Positions 9,249 to 17,959 of a stretch of 64,000 bases of DNA are shown in pieces. Origin of the DNA: JAMZMI01 sp039970095 (GTDB taxonomy: Bacteria; Bacteroidota; Bacteroidia; Cytophagales; Cyclobacteriaceae). Below the pieces are notes generated by a model. The model had not been told where the DNA came from. It did not search any database and saw only the letters and a program-made list of their open reading frames with translations. Location: NCBI GenBank assembly GCA_039970095.1, contig JBDVMP010000072.1, positions 12,790-76,789 on the forward strand. The letters run 5' to 3'. The translations under genes were made by a program, and so were the position numbers. How positions within the stretch are numbered: position 1 is the first letter of the stretch; each line of letters begins with the position of its first letter.

Positions 9249-9926
9249 GTGAAAATTTTGGTGATAGAAGATGAGCCAGAGTTGCTCCATAGTATCAGGG
9301 AGTCGCTGGAAAAGGAAAAATACCTCGTTGAGTCTGCCACGGACTACTTCAGTGCCATGGAGAAGGTGTTTGTCTATGACTATGACTGCATGCTGCTGGA
9401 CATCATGCTGCCCAATGGCAGTGGGCTGGACCTCCTGAAGGAACTGAAAAAGGCAGGTAAGCATGGCAACATCATCATTATCTCCGCCAAAGACTCACTG
9501 GATGACAAGCTCTCCGGATTGGAGTTGGGCGCTGATGATTACCTCACCAAGCCATTTCACCTGGCCGAGCTCAATGCACGGATAAAGGCTGTGATTCGTA
9601 GAAAAGATTTGAATGGAAAGCACAAACTGGAGCTGGCCAATGCCCAACTGGATTTGCAGGAGCGGCTCTTTATGGTGGATGCGCAACCTATTCCCCTGAA
9701 TCGGAAGGAGTTTGATATGCTGAACTACTTCATGCTCAACAAAAACCGGCTGGTCACTCGCACGGCGCTTGCCGAGCACGTGTGGGGCGACAATACCGAT
9801 CAGGCCGACAACCTGGATTTTGTTTACTATCAGATCAAAAACCTGCGAAAAAAGCTGCAGGAGTCCGGCGCACACCTCGAGGTGGAGTCGATCTATGGCG
9901 TAGGTTATAAGCTTGTGGTGAAATGA
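9249..9926 (+). CDS. OmpR-family response regulator
   Basis: 225 aa from a GTG start. The N-terminal receiver has the acidic pocket Glu7/Asp8, the phosphoacceptor Asp51 in LLDIMLPNGSG and the conserved Lys101 in YLTKPF. Residues about 125-225 are a winged-helix DNA-binding domain ending SIYGVGYKLV. It overlaps the histidine kinase gene by 4 bases, so the pair is co-translated. Likely targets are the PepSY-like and porin genes immediately downstream, ahead of which lies a direct repeat of the kind such regulators bind. Confidence 0.95.
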   Translation: MKILVIEDEPELLHSIRESLEKEKYLVESATDYFSAMEKVFVYDYDCMLLDIMLPNGSGLDLLKELKKAGKHGNIIIISAKDSLDDKLSGLELGADDYLTKPFHLAELNARIKAVIRRKDLNGKHKLELANAQLDLQERLFMVDAQPIPLNRKEFDMLNYFMLNKNRLVTRTALAEHVWGDNTDQADNLDFVYYQIKNLRKKLQESGAHLEVESIYGVGYKLVVK

Positions 9927-11212
9927 AGCTTCTCAATCAATCTATCAGGTACCTGTCGGTCTCCATTTTGGGGATTGTCACCCTCTGGGCGGTAGTTTTT
10001 TATGTAAACATGCTTGCCGAAATCAAAGGCAGCATCGACGAGGGATTGGAAAATTACAAGCGCATCATCATCCATAATGCTCAAAATGACTCCACCATCC
10101 TGACTAAGCAGACCTTTGATGAAAGTTTCTTCACCATACAGCCCATCGGGAAACAATCTGCCCTTTCCCAGAAGGATCAATACCTGGACACCATCCTTTA
10201 CATGCAGGATGCCGACGATGAAGCACTGGAACCTGAGCCTGTGCGCATGCTCATCAGTGCATTTGAGATCGAGGGCCGGTATTATCAGCTAAAGGTGGCC
10301 AACTCCATGGTGGAAGAAGACGACCTGATCGAGGCATTGCTCTGGGATGTCGTCTGGCTTTACATCATCTTAATTGGCGGCATTATTTTCATCAACAATG
10401 TGGCACTCAAAAGGCTGTGGAAACCATTCTATGACTTTCTGTACCAACTGAAAAGCTTCCGGCTGGGACACACACACAAACTACCGGCTACAGCTACACC
10501 CATCAGGGAGTTTACAGATTTGCAGGACGCAGTAAACATGGTTTTGCAGGAAAACATCCATGTGTATGACCAGCAAAAACAGTTTATAGGCAATGCCTCT
10601 CATGAGTTGCAAACTCCGCTGGCCATCGCCACCAACAAGCTGGAGCTATTGCTGGAAAACAAGGAGTTTAAAGCGGCGGATGCAGAAAAAGTAGCTGAGG
10701 TCTATCATATCATCCAGCGACTGGTACGCCTGAATAAATCGCTGCTGCTTTTGACTAAAATAGAGAACAGGCAGTTTCCGAACGACCAGATGATCTCCTT
10801 CAACGAGCATGTGCGGCGGTGTGTGGATGATCTCGAAGATATGTCTGCCTACAAGGGCATAGCAATCACCGTGACAGAATCATCAGAACTGCAGGCCTCC
10901 ATGGACGCTTCCCTTGCCGATGTGCTCCTTTCAAACCTGATTCGAAATGCGGTTTTTCATAACGTGGAAAATGGAACCGTACACATCAACCTCTCCGATG
11001 AAGGGCTGAAAATAGTCAATACCGGCACCAGCCAGGCACTCGACGAGCGGCAGGTATTTACACGATTTTACAAATCTGACACAGAGAAAAACAACACCGG
11101 TCTCGGGCTGGCCATAGCCAAAGCCATCGCCGATTTGTATGGGTTTACCATCCGGTATCGCTTTGAAAGCGACCTTCATTGCTTTGAGCTGCACATCTCC
11201 AGTCCTCAATAG
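9923..11212 (+). CDS. Sensor histidine kinase
   Basis: 429 aa. Two membrane helices (about residues 8-28 and 140-160) enclose a periplasmic sensor of about 110 residues. The DHp H-box is FIGNASHELQTPLAIA with the phosphorylated His at residue 227. The catalytic domain has an N-box (SNLIRNAVFHN) and G-box (NNTGLGLAIAKAIADLYG). It is the cognate kinase of the overlapping OmpR regulator. The stimulus is unknown; the porin and PepSY-like genes downstream suggest a cell-envelope or ion signal. Confidence 0.95.
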   Translation: MKLLNQSIRYLSVSILGIVTLWAVVFYVNMLAEIKGSIDEGLENYKRIIIHNAQNDSTILTKQTFDESFFTIQPIGKQSALSQKDQYLDTILYMQDADDEALEPEPVRMLISAFEIEGRYYQLKVANSMVEEDDLIEALLWDVVWLYIILIGGIIFINNVALKRLWKPFYDFLYQLKSFRLGHTHKLPATATPIREFTDLQDAVNMVLQENIHVYDQQKQFIGNASHELQTPLAIATNKLELLLENKEFKAADAEKVAEVYHIIQRLVRLNKSLLLLTKIENRQFPNDQMISFNEHVRRCVDDLEDMSAYKGIAITVTESSELQASMDASLADVLLSNLIRNAVFHNVENGTVHINLSDEGLKIVNTGTSQALDERQVFTRFYKSDTEKNNTGLGLAIAKAIADLYGFTIRYRFESDLHCFELHISSPQ

Positions 11213-11227
11213 CCGGGACTTTTCCAA

Positions 11228-11248
11228 TTCCCAAATCTTTCCCAAATC
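11228..11248 (+). promoter_or_regulatory. Direct repeat, candidate response-regulator binding site
   Basis: TTCCCAAATC occurs exactly at 11228-11237 and 11239-11248, an 11-base period. It sits 40 bases before the PepSY-like gene and just after the histidine kinase gene. OmpR-family regulators bind such tandem half-sites as dimers, so this is a good candidate operator by which the adjacent two-component system controls the PepSY-like and porin genes. Confidence 0.5.
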
Positions 11249-11288
11249 GGGTCTTTGCTTTGTTGTATAACCTTAAAATTTATACAAA

Positions 11289-11735
11289 ATGAAAAAGCAG
11301 ATTTTAATCATCGGAGCAGTAGTGGGAGTTCTTTTCACGGCTCAGTCGCAGGACCTTTCTGTCAGTCAGGTTCCATCGCTCATCCTCAATCAATTTGGCA
11401 TCCAGTTACCCAAAGCAACGGATGCAGAATGGGAAATGGAAGGCTACCTCTTTCGTGTGGATTTTGAAACAGGCTGGAACATCGACCATGGAGTGTGGTA
11501 CGATGCAGAAGGGAAAATAGTGAGGCATCAGGAAGATATTTCTCTTGCCAAACTTCCCAAAGTGGTCAGTGAGAGGATCAGAACTGACTTTGATGGCTAT
11601 GCTATAAACGACCTGGAGCAGGTCGCTGAAAATGACAAAATCGTATATGTCATGGAGCTAAACGCCGTGATCCGACAGGATTGGGAAGTCGTGATAGATG
11701 CAACCGGCAATGTATTGAGTAAAGTAGCAGACTGA
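11289..11735 (+). CDS. Secreted PepSY-like protein
   Basis: 148 aa with an N-terminal signal peptide (cleavage likely after AQSQ near residue 20). The rest has the two-repeat PepSY-like pattern of small periplasmic proteins frequently linked to two-component systems in Bacteroidota: W/Y-rich strands such as YLFRVDFETGWNIDHGVWYDAEGKI in outline, ending WEVVIDATGNVLSK. PepSY-type domains are thought to inhibit proteases or act as periplasmic sensors or modulators. Its stop overlaps the porin start by one base. Confidence 0.75.
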   Translation: MKKQILIIGAVVGVLFTAQSQDLSVSQVPSLILNQFGIQLPKATDAEWEMEGYLFRVDFETGWNIDHGVWYDAEGKIVRHQEDISLAKLPKVVSERIRTDFDGYAINDLEQVAENDKIVYVMELNAVIRQDWEVVIDATGNVLSKVAD

Positions 11736-12910
11736 TGCGTGGTGTATTGATAATCGTGCTTTCACTGGTATGGAGTATTGCCGTGAAAGCCCAGGAAGAA
11801 GGCCAGTCCCCGGCATGGTACGACAAACTACAAATAGGAGGGTACATGCAGGTGCGCTACAACAACTTATTGCAAACCGATCCCGAACTCAATTGTGAGC
11901 AGTGTGATGAAAACTGGGGCGAAGCAGGTGGCGGGCTTTCATTGAGGCGGTTGCGTTTCAAAATCAAAGGCCAGCTCTCGCCAAGAGTATATTTCTATTT
12001 TCAACCAGATTTTGCCAAGTCAGCGGGTGAGGCTCACCATGTCGGGCGGTTAAAAGATGCCTACATAGACGTAGGGTTGGATCGGGCCAGTGAATTCCGC
12101 ATCCGTATCGGGCAGAGCAAAGTACCTTTTGGGTTTGAAAACATGCAGTCGAGCAGCAACAGGCTGCCGCTGGATCGGAATGACGCCCTCAACAGTGCGG
12201 TAAAAGATGAGCGGGACCTGGGCGTTTTCTTTTACTGGGCAACCAAGGAAAAGCGCCAGCTGATACATGACCTGAGAAAGGCCGGCCTGAGTGGGGGAGA
12301 TTTTGGGTTGTTTGCCCTGGGGCTCTACAATGGGCAGACGGCTAATCACGATGATGAAAACCATGAATTTCATGTGGTCATGCGGTTTTCTTACCCGTTA
12401 GCGGTTGGAAACCAGGTCATAGAACCGGGCATTCAGGCCTATACGGGCAAATATGTGGTGACCGAGCACAGCCCTGAGGTGGCCATCATCCCGGAAGGTT
12501 ATCGAGATCAGCGGGCCGCTTTATCCCTTGTGCTTTATCCTCAGCCTTTTGGCATTCAGGCAGAGTACAATGTGGGCTATGGACCTGAATTTGACAAGGA
12601 AAGTAATGCGATACAGGTGAAACCACTAAGTGGAGGGTATGCTACCTTTTCATATTTCCTGGAAAAGTGGCAGCAACAATTTTATCCATTTGTTCGCTGG
12701 CAGTACTACGATGGTGGTAAAAAACACGAACTGGATGCGCGTAGTTATACCGTTCGTGATGTAGAATTTGGCATAGAATGGCATCCTATGCCACACTTCG
12801 AGATGCTGGTCGAGTACACCCTATCAGACCGTCGATACGAAGATTTTGAACAGCCTGTAAACCATCAAGTGGGGAACCTGATGCGCATCCAGGCGCAGGT
12901 GAAGTTTTGA
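11735..12910 (+). CDS. Phosphate-selective porin O/P-type outer-membrane porin
   Basis: 391 aa with a signal peptide (cleaved after VKAQ, about residue 20). The mature protein shows the OprO/OprP pattern: YMQVRYNN near the N-terminus, LRRLRFKIKGQLSPRVYFYFQPDF, VPFGFENMQSS, and alternating aromatic strands to a C-terminal MRIQAQVKF, as for a 16-strand barrel ending in Phe. Substrate specificity (phosphate, polyphosphate or another anion) cannot be read. It is the last gene of the regulator-kinase-PepSY unit and converges on the antiporter gene. Confidence 0.88.
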   Translation: MRGVLIIVLSLVWSIAVKAQEEGQSPAWYDKLQIGGYMQVRYNNLLQTDPELNCEQCDENWGEAGGGLSLRRLRFKIKGQLSPRVYFYFQPDFAKSAGEAHHVGRLKDAYIDVGLDRASEFRIRIGQSKVPFGFENMQSSSNRLPLDRNDALNSAVKDERDLGVFFYWATKEKRQLIHDLRKAGLSGGDFGLFALGLYNGQTANHDDENHEFHVVMRFSYPLAVGNQVIEPGIQAYTGKYVVTEHSPEVAIIPEGYRDQRAALSLVLYPQPFGIQAEYNVGYGPEFDKESNAIQVKPLSGGYATFSYFLEKWQQQFYPFVRWQYYDGGKKHELDARSYTVRDVEFGIEWHPMPHFEMLVEYTLSDRRYEDFEQPVNHQVGNLMRIQAQVKF

Positions 12911-12977
12911 AATGGCAGCTATAGTAAAGGCGTTCCGGGCAAAAGTTAAAGGCATCTGCTGCAGTGCAGCCTCAAGT

Positions 12978-14207
12978 TTATTTGGCCAATTCGTGAGCTT
13001 TCTTCAAGCCCCATTTGGCGATGGTCGGCCCTGCAAATTCATGGAAAATGGTGGCACCCATGACAGTACTTACAATGATGGGGGAGAACGCGTCGAAAAT
13101 AGGATTTTTTTGCATCATCAAGGCAAGCCCCATGACGATACCACCTTGAGGTATCAATCCGGAGAACGTATATTTTTTGACGATAGCCGGAGAACGGGTA
13201 ATGGATAACCCTGCCAATGCCCCAAGGTATTTTCCAACCGTCCTGAGGATAATGAAAAGCAAAATGAAATACCACGAGTTGCCTACAGAAGAAAAATCAA
13301 GATGCATGGCACTGAGCACGAAAAAGAAAACAAAGATCAGCTCCTCAGTGTATCGCTCAACCACCTCTTTTATAAGCTGATGGTGGATGTTAAAGTTGGC
13401 AGCAATTACACCTAAAACAAGTGTGCTCAGCAACTCATCAAATGCAAAAAAACTGCTGACCCCAAATGCGATGGCAATGGCTGCTAGCAGGATAACCAAA
13501 AGCTGACTTTTTGCGGTGATCGAGAACCACCTGGTCAGATAGTTTAACACGAGCCCTACAAACGCACCTACTGCGACGGCTCCTAAAATTGACGCCAAAC
13601 CCTGACCAACAACATTTCCAAACGAAGTGGAAACATCTCCCATCAGCATACTCGACATTGTAAAGCAGATGCTGTAAATGATCAGCGTAAAAGCATCATC
13701 AAAAGCGGCACAGCCAATAATTGTTTCTGAGACGGGCCCTTTAGCCTTGTATTGATGCATGACCGCAAGTGTTGCTGAAGGATCTGTTGGGGCCGCAAGA
13801 GCCGCTATGAGTAGGCTAAAAGGGATTGCAAATGTTGCGAAATTTTCAGCGGAAAGTTGATCACCCAGTAGTGGGGCCAACGCTACAAAACCAAAAAATA
13901 CGATGAGAAAGGCTCCAAAAGCTTCCAGCCCGGAAACAGCCAATAGCTGTGTTCCATGCTTCCGAATCTTGGAGATGGAAAGACTAAAACCAACCTCAAA
14001 GGTGATGAAGGCCAGACATAGATCCACAATAGGTTCGGTGTTGTCTGGAAATTCGGTAGGGATGTAACTGATAATGCCGGGGTTTAGCAATATGCCTGCC
14101 ATCAGATAACCCGTAATCTTGGGTAGCCCGATTTTCTCCGCTCCATTCCCCAAAAGAAATCCCAGCAGCAGAATCAATCCGATTATGAGTATGGTCTGTC
14201 CGGTCAC
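12978..14207 (-). CDS. CPA2-like Na+/H+ antiporter
   Basis: 409 aa from a GTG start, about 12-13 membrane helices and no soluble C-terminal domain. The first helices carry the exchanger pattern GLPKITGYLMAGILL. The ion-site motifs are T141-D142-P143 (APTDPSATLAVM) and the twin aspartates D170-D171 (CAAFDDAFTLI), a DD arrangement associated with electrogenic CPA2 exchangers. It would exchange Na+ or K+ for protons across the inner membrane. The link with a probable Na+-type V-ATPase 5 kb away is suggestive of Na+ energetics only. Confidence 0.9.
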   Translation of the reverse strand: MTGQTILIIGLILLLGFLLGNGAEKIGLPKITGYLMAGILLNPGIISYIPTEFPDNTEPIVDLCLAFITFEVGFSLSISKIRKHGTQLLAVSGLEAFGAFLIVFFGFVALAPLLGDQLSAENFATFAIPFSLLIAALAAPTDPSATLAVMHQYKAKGPVSETIIGCAAFDDAFTLIIYSICFTMSSMLMGDVSTSFGNVVGQGLASILGAVAVGAFVGLVLNYLTRWFSITAKSQLLVILLAAIAIAFGVSSFFAFDELLSTLVLGVIAANFNIHHQLIKEVVERYTEELIFVFFFVLSAMHLDFSSVGNSWYFILLFIILRTVGKYLGALAGLSITRSPAIVKKYTFSGLIPQGGIVMGLALMMQKNPIFDAFSPIIVSTVMGATIFHEFAGPTIAKWGLKKAHELAK

Positions 14208-14492
14208 AATGTCAAATACTTAAATATCAATATTCATTAAAGCTATAGCGCCAGTGAATTTACTTATTTCCATTCAGGAGAAAATCAATACAAATAATAC
14301 TTAAACGGAAATATCGCCTTTGCCAGTGATTTTGGGTCTGGCTGTGTTCTATACATTTTCCTGATTCGTAGATACAATATGGGCTTCTATCTATTTGCTT
14401 TTTTTAGAGGATTTTATTCGGACATCTTTAAACCATCGAAATGATATAGCATCTAAGTATTAAAATTAAATGTTACCTAAAATCTATATATC

Positions 14493-14966
14493 ATGAAAGC
14501 ACTTATTAAAGCATACCTATTGCCAGCAGTCCTTTTAGTGGCTTTTACATGTCAAGTTTCAGCACAAATAAAGCGTAAGACAAATAAAAAAACAGTGGTA
14601 ACGACTACTACGAAAACAAAGATCAAAAGTGGAAGAGTGCCGAGCACGAAAGTGGTTTATAAAACACCTCAAAAAAAGGTGGTAGCAGTAAGAACTATTC
14701 CAAACAAGACTGTAGTTAACCATAAAGGTCAAAACTACTATTATGCCAATAACAAGTATTACACACAGTCCAGAGGTCGTTATATAGTCATTGCTCCAAA
14801 GGTTGGGTTTAGAGTAAAAGTGTTACCTGCTAATTATAAATGGATAAGGTTCAATTCCCGCAACTATTATTATGCACAGGGTATATTTTATGTTCAAATA
14901 AATAATGAATATGAGGTGGTAGATCCCGAAGAGTTTATGAACTTCCGGAGGATTACGAAAAAGTAA
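14493..14966 (+). CDS. DUF6515-like secreted protein, frame-disrupted near its 3' end
   Basis: 157 aa with a signal peptide (cleaved near VSAQ, about residue 25), then a Lys/Thr-rich linker and YYYAN / YYYAQ repeats typical of DUF6515-type envelope proteins. It ends at TAA 14964-14966, but the -1 frame continues the same repeat: LPEDY...SYYEYAN...YEVVGIIDMD to a stop at 15071-15073. So the intact ancestor was about 35 residues longer. Either a one-base deletion lies near 14920-14933 or ribosomes slip at G-AAA-AAG (14957-14963) directly before the stop. Function unknown. Confidence 0.75.
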   Translation: MKALIKAYLLPAVLLVAFTCQVSAQIKRKTNKKTVVTTTTKTKIKSGRVPSTKVVYKTPQKKVVAVRTIPNKTVVNHKGQNYYYANNKYYTQSRGRYIVIAPKVGFRVKVLPANYKWIRFNSRNYYYAQGIFYVQINNEYEVVDPEEFMNFRRITKK

Positions 14967-15073
14967 CCATAGATGGAGAATCCTATTATGAATACGCCAA
15001 CATACTCTATGAAAAAGTACAGGTAGATGGCACCAGAGCCTATGAAGTTGTTGGCATTATCGACATGGACTAA
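14933..15073 (+). pseudogene. Detached C-terminal repeat of the DUF6515-like gene (-1 frame)
   Basis: This frame reads VYELPEDYEKVTIDGESYYE and continues to YEVVGIIDMD, then stop. It mirrors the preceding in-frame repeat LPANYKWIRF...YYYAQ...YEVVDPE in spacing and key residues (LP-x2-Y, YY-x-YA, YEVV), so it is coding-derived. It has no start codon of its own and overlaps the end of 14493-14966. Confidence 0.7.
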
Positions 15074-15214
15074 GTCATGAGAAACCGATGGTTACGAAGA
15101 GCCTTACGCGCACCGAAATAATGTGTTTATGTAACCCCTTGTCTGTGGCATAATGGATGCGCCAATGAGATAGCCTGGATTCTGAGGAATAGTCCAGGAT
15201 CTATTTTGGTTTAC

Positions 15215-15730
15215 CTACTTCTGATACTCTATTTTAAGAATTTTCCATACAAAATCACCCAGTTTGGTTTTAACTATAGCTTCATCTCCAACAGTTTTAT
15301 CAAGAAGCGCTTTAGCCATTGGGGAGTCCATAGAGATATAATTTTTATTGCCGATGAGTTCTTCGTAACCTACAATTCGAAATCGATTTTGAAGACCTTT
15401 CTGTTCGTTTTTAATTTCTACCCATGCACCAAACATCACTTTTCCTTCTTGCTTTGGGTGGTAGGCAACAACTTTTAAATTGTCAATACAGTTACACAGA
15501 TAGCGAATGCGATTATCAATTTCCCGAAGACGTTTTTTGTTGTAATGGTAATCGGCATTTTCTGAACGATCTCCCAGGCTTGCGGCCCATGTAACCTTAG
15601 TGGTAATGTCTGGACGTTCAACCCGCCACAAGTGATCATGTTCGTCCCTTAGTTTTTGCAGGCCTTCAGGCGTAATCATTTGCGAGCGGATTATTTTGGG
15701 TAGTGTTGATTCTGGAATTTTTCGCCTCAT
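15215..15730 (-). CDS. GreB-like transcript cleavage factor
   Basis: 171 aa from the ATG at 15730; an in-frame TTG at 15736 is less likely. The N-terminal part forms the coiled-coil that enters the RNA polymerase secondary channel, with the family block GDRSENADYHYNKKRLREID at its tip, including the acidic residues that hold the catalytic Mg2+. The C-terminal half is the FKBP-like domain (VGDEAIVKTKLGDFVWKILKI). Gre factors rescue backtracked polymerase by stimulating transcript cleavage. The DRSENADY wording is closer to GreB than GreA. Confidence 0.9.
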   Translation of the reverse strand: MRRKIPESTLPKIIRSQMITPEGLQKLRDEHDHLWRVERPDITTKVTWAASLGDRSENADYHYNKKRLREIDNRIRYLCNCIDNLKVVAYHPKQEGKVMFGAWVEIKNEQKGLQNRFRIVGYEELIGNKNYISMDSPMAKALLDKTVGDEAIVKTKLGDFVWKILKIEYQK

Positions 15731-15875
15731 AATCAAATGATCTTATTTTGAAAACTTTCGCAAGTTACTATAATGATGGATGCCTGGTGTGTTGGCAATT
15801 GCATTGGGTAGGGGATAGCAAGAGCTTTGTGCAGGATTTGGTGGATGAATGGGTGCGGAATAGCGATGAAGGAGT

Positions 15876-16142
15876 TTATTCATAATGAGTCCACATTCTA
15901 ATAACCTTCACGATTTTCTTATCCTCGACAACTTGATATACCAATCGATGCTGAATATTTATTCTTCTTGAATAGGCGCCTAATAAATCTCCCTGCAGTT
16001 TTTCAAAAGGTGGATATTCAGCCAGTGGGTTTGTCTGGATCAATTCCAACAGTTTCTGAACCTTCGGTTTTAATCCGGAAGACGATATCTTCCTGGCATC
16101 TTTCTGAGCTTGTTTGGTATAGACTAGCGAATAATTACTCAC
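15876..16142 (-). CDS. yoeB: YoeB-family mRNA interferase toxin
   Basis: 88 aa if started at GTG 16142, which overlaps the antitoxin stop as GTGA; a TTG three bases upstream is also possible. The sequence contains the family blocks PPFEKLQGDLLGAYSRRI and HRLVYQV and ends VIRMWTHYE, which supply the Glu, Arg and His of the RelE-fold active site. YoeB binds the ribosome A site and cleaves mRNA. It is encoded after its antitoxin, the usual order for yefM-yoeB. Confidence 0.95.
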   Translation of the reverse strand: MSNYSLVYTKQAQKDARKISSSGLKPKVQKLLELIQTNPLAEYPPFEKLQGDLLGAYSRRINIQHRLVYQVVEDKKIVKVIRMWTHYE

Positions 16143-16381
16143 CAATCCAACTCCTTAGAAGTCTCTGCCAAGGGAGTTTTCATTCCTTCAATAATGGATT
16201 CTCGCATGCCAGGAATAGAAGTGAGATACAAAGTCTCTTGAATATCTCTCCAATCATCCTCGCTTACCAAAACGGCATTGTTCTTTTTGCCAGTGATCTG
16301 AATGGGCTCATGCGTTTCATTGGTTTGCTCCACCAGCTTGTAGATGTTCTTTCTAGCCTCTGTTGTCGTCAATGTCTTCAT
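16139..16381 (-). CDS. yefM: YefM/Phd-type antitoxin
   Basis: 80 aa from ATG 16381 (MKTLTTTEARKNIYKLVE); an upstream TTG-type extension of 21 residues is rejected because the family starts here. The N-terminal Phd/YefM DNA-binding fold is followed by PIQITGKKNNAVLVSEDDW and a C-terminal segment (IIEGMKTPLAE) that would wrap the toxin. It neutralises the YoeB toxin and represses the operon, with repression stronger when the toxin is bound. Confidence 0.95.
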   Translation of the reverse strand: MKTLTTTEARKNIYKLVEQTNETHEPIQITGKKNNAVLVSEDDWRDIQETLYLTSIPGMRESIIEGMKTPLAETSKELDW

Positions 16382-16388
16382 AAGACAA

Positions 16389-16410
16389 ACGTACGTAATA
16401 ACGGACGTAT
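16389..16410 (-). promoter_or_regulatory. Candidate YefM operator
   Basis: The palindrome ACGTACGT (16389-16396) and a related ACGGACGTAT (16401-16410) lie 8-29 bases upstream of the antitoxin start, at a spacing of about 12 bases. Phd/YefM proteins repress by binding short palindromes in this position. The core differs from the TGTACA core of E. coli yefM, so the assignment is tentative. Confidence 0.3.
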
Positions 16411-16468
16411 TTGTTACTTCTTGACGATAATATTCGAATCTCAATCGTTGAACAAGAATAACTTACGA

Positions 16469-16614
16469 GCAGATCGGAATTCCCTTAACATAAGATCGAG
16501 CCGATATATCCTTAACAGCTCCACAAACCAAACGCACAGGATATATCTGATCTTATCGCTAGCCGCGCGCGTGTAAATACTCGCTGTGCTCGTATTTCGG
16601 GAATTCCTTAAAGT
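16469..16614. repeat. Imperfect palindromic element at the left island edge
   Basis: TAAGATCGAGCCGATATATCC (16491-16511) faces GGATATATCTGATCTTAT (16539-16556), and GGAATTCCC (16476-16484) faces GGGAATTCC (16599-16607). The right half, 16535-16600, has a near copy at 49490-49543, where the 14 bases CGCTAGCCGCGCGC are missing. No ORF of interest lies inside. It may be a MITE-like or REP-like element that brackets the island. The rest of 16445-17076 contains two other palindromes and part of a second repeat, but no gene. Confidence 0.6.
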
Positions 16615-16700
16615 TAAGTTATAATGGCCTGCGTTATCACTGCGCGTGGCGGTTAATATAGCTTTGGCGCCCGGCTAGGGGCGCCCGGACAGGGGTTCAG

Positions 16701-16718
16701 TCCCGATAGCTATCGGGA
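16701..16718. repeat. Perfect palindrome TCCCGATAGCTATCGGGA
   Basis: An exact 18-base palindrome; its 14-base core CCGATAGCTATCGG recurs at 16860-16873. Both lie in the noncoding stretch between the YefM-YoeB operon and the sulfotransferase cassette. There is no T-run, so it is unlikely to be a terminator. It behaves like a short dispersed repeat. Confidence 0.6.
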
Positions 16719-16816
16719 GGATTAATAGTTTAGGGTCGGCCTCTAACATCAACTAAAAACGATCACATCATTTCTTGGTAGACGCAAGCATTCTTTTACT
16801 CATACGCACATGCATA

Positions 16817-16966
16817 CCGCACAAACCCCTCGTGAATCTTCGATTTGACATTTTTGGTTCCGATAGCTATCGGGAGAGGGGCAAGCGTTAAAAATCCTTT
16901 CTGTGAAAGGATTTAGTGAGCAGCCAGACTGTAGGGGAGCAGAGAGGGAATGACAAATGTGTGCGG
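16817..16966. repeat. Cassette-flanking repeat, left copy
   Basis: It is bounded by the inverted arms CCGCACA (16817-16823) and TGTGCGG (16960-16966). It contains TTGACATTT and ends GGGAATGACAAATGTGTG. A shorter version with TTGACATTT and GGGAATGGCAAATGTGTG lies at 19881-19950, so the two copies enclose the three genes 17077-19788. The left copy has an insert with the CCGATAGCTATCGG palindrome and a hairpin (AAATCCTTT 16892-16900 / AAAGGATTT 16906-16914). Confidence 0.55.
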
Positions 16967-17076
16967 AATTGTATTAAAACCAATGTTAAGTATAAGGAAG
17001 GATATTAACTGATTGCCTTGTTTAGCCTAAATGAAGAATTAAAAGAGGATACGATCCCATTTTGATCTATTATTTT

Positions 17077-17886
17077 TTAATGTTTAATTGTCTGCATGTC
17101 ATCAAAAACACTTAGTCTATTTTCAATCCAGTCAATCGTATAACCAGGACTTAATTCATTGTCCCTTTGGGCATAAAAACAAGGATTACTAGGCCCCAAC
17201 CATTCCCCAGTCCGCTCATTCCTAGAAAAATTGCCCCAAAACAAATCAATACTATCAATCAAAAACCCATAGAAATAAGGTGTTTCACCATAACTGACAA
17301 AGCTGATATTTATTGAATCAATGTCTGCTACTCTATCCTTCAGATTATCAATATGACTAAGAAGGGTTGAGCTATATCCATCATTTTTTTTTGATAATTT
17401 GGTCTTGTTTTTTGATGAACTAAAGAAAAATCCATTAGCGAAGGCAGGATCAATATGATAAACGATTATTTTAATTTCTCTACTTCCTAGTTTCTCGCCA
17501 CTTTTCATATCGATTATTTCCGTTAATATTTCATTTATTCGATTAAGGCCGTTCCCTATCACTTTTAATTCAAGTGGCTCTGAGTTTCTTTTCGAAGCTT
17601 TGACAATCGTATCAATCAGCAATTGTTCTGCAGCTCTTAAATGAGGAAAATTTTTGATGTTTTCATCTGATATAAGATGGTTTCTTATCTCAACAATCAT
17701 TGTAACCATTGAAAACAATGTCAGGAACAAAGAAGTAAAAATCCAATATTCATCAATCTGGATTATAGCAAGATCATTAAGTTGATATATCACTATCAAT
17801 CCTATTAAGCTGGAAAAAAGTAAATATTGGTTCAAGTACTTTGCCTTCGTTAGAAACTGATTAATCATCATATTATTCATCTGCAT
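17077..17886 (-). CDS. Two-TM protein of unknown function
   Basis: 269 aa from ATG 17886; TTG at 17904 or ATG at 17880 are alternatives. Two hydrophobic helices lie close to the N-terminus (about residues 20-65), followed by a soluble domain of about 200 residues with alternating strands and helices. I do not recognise the family; the order of predicted strands (LELKVIGNGL, IKIIVYHIDP, NISFVSYGETPYFYGFLID) is compatible with an alpha/beta domain. It lies downstream of the hexapeptide-Nudix gene on the same strand with a 73-base gap and is probably in the same unit. Confidence 0.6.
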   Translation of the reverse strand: MQMNNMMINQFLTKAKYLNQYLLFSSLIGLIVIYQLNDLAIIQIDEYWIFTSLFLTLFSMVTMIVEIRNHLISDENIKNFPHLRAAEQLLIDTIVKASKRNSEPLELKVIGNGLNRINEILTEIIDMKSGEKLGSREIKIIVYHIDPAFANGFFFSSSKNKTKLSKKNDGYSSTLLSHIDNLKDRVADIDSINISFVSYGETPYFYGFLIDSIDLFWGNFSRNERTGEWLGPSNPCFYAQRDNELSPGYTIDWIENRLSVFDDMQTIKH

Positions 17887-17959
17887 TTTTTTTATTTGTA
17901 CCAAAATTCTAATTCATTAATTTGAGAATTTTTCTCATATATGTCCTAAATATTAGCGT

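Noticed and set aside
12912..13380. Plus-strand open frames at 12912-13208 and 13177-13380
   Set aside because: They are antisense to the antiporter gene, which has a well-supported membrane-protein sequence.
15174..15198. CCTGGA/TCCAGG hairpin as a terminator of the DUF6515-like gene
   Set aside because: The stem is only 6 base pairs with a 13-base loop and no clear T-run.
16701..16873. CCGATAGCTATCGG palindromes as terminators or integration sites
   Set aside because: There is no T-run, and two copies so close together with no target duplication fit a dispersed palindrome better.
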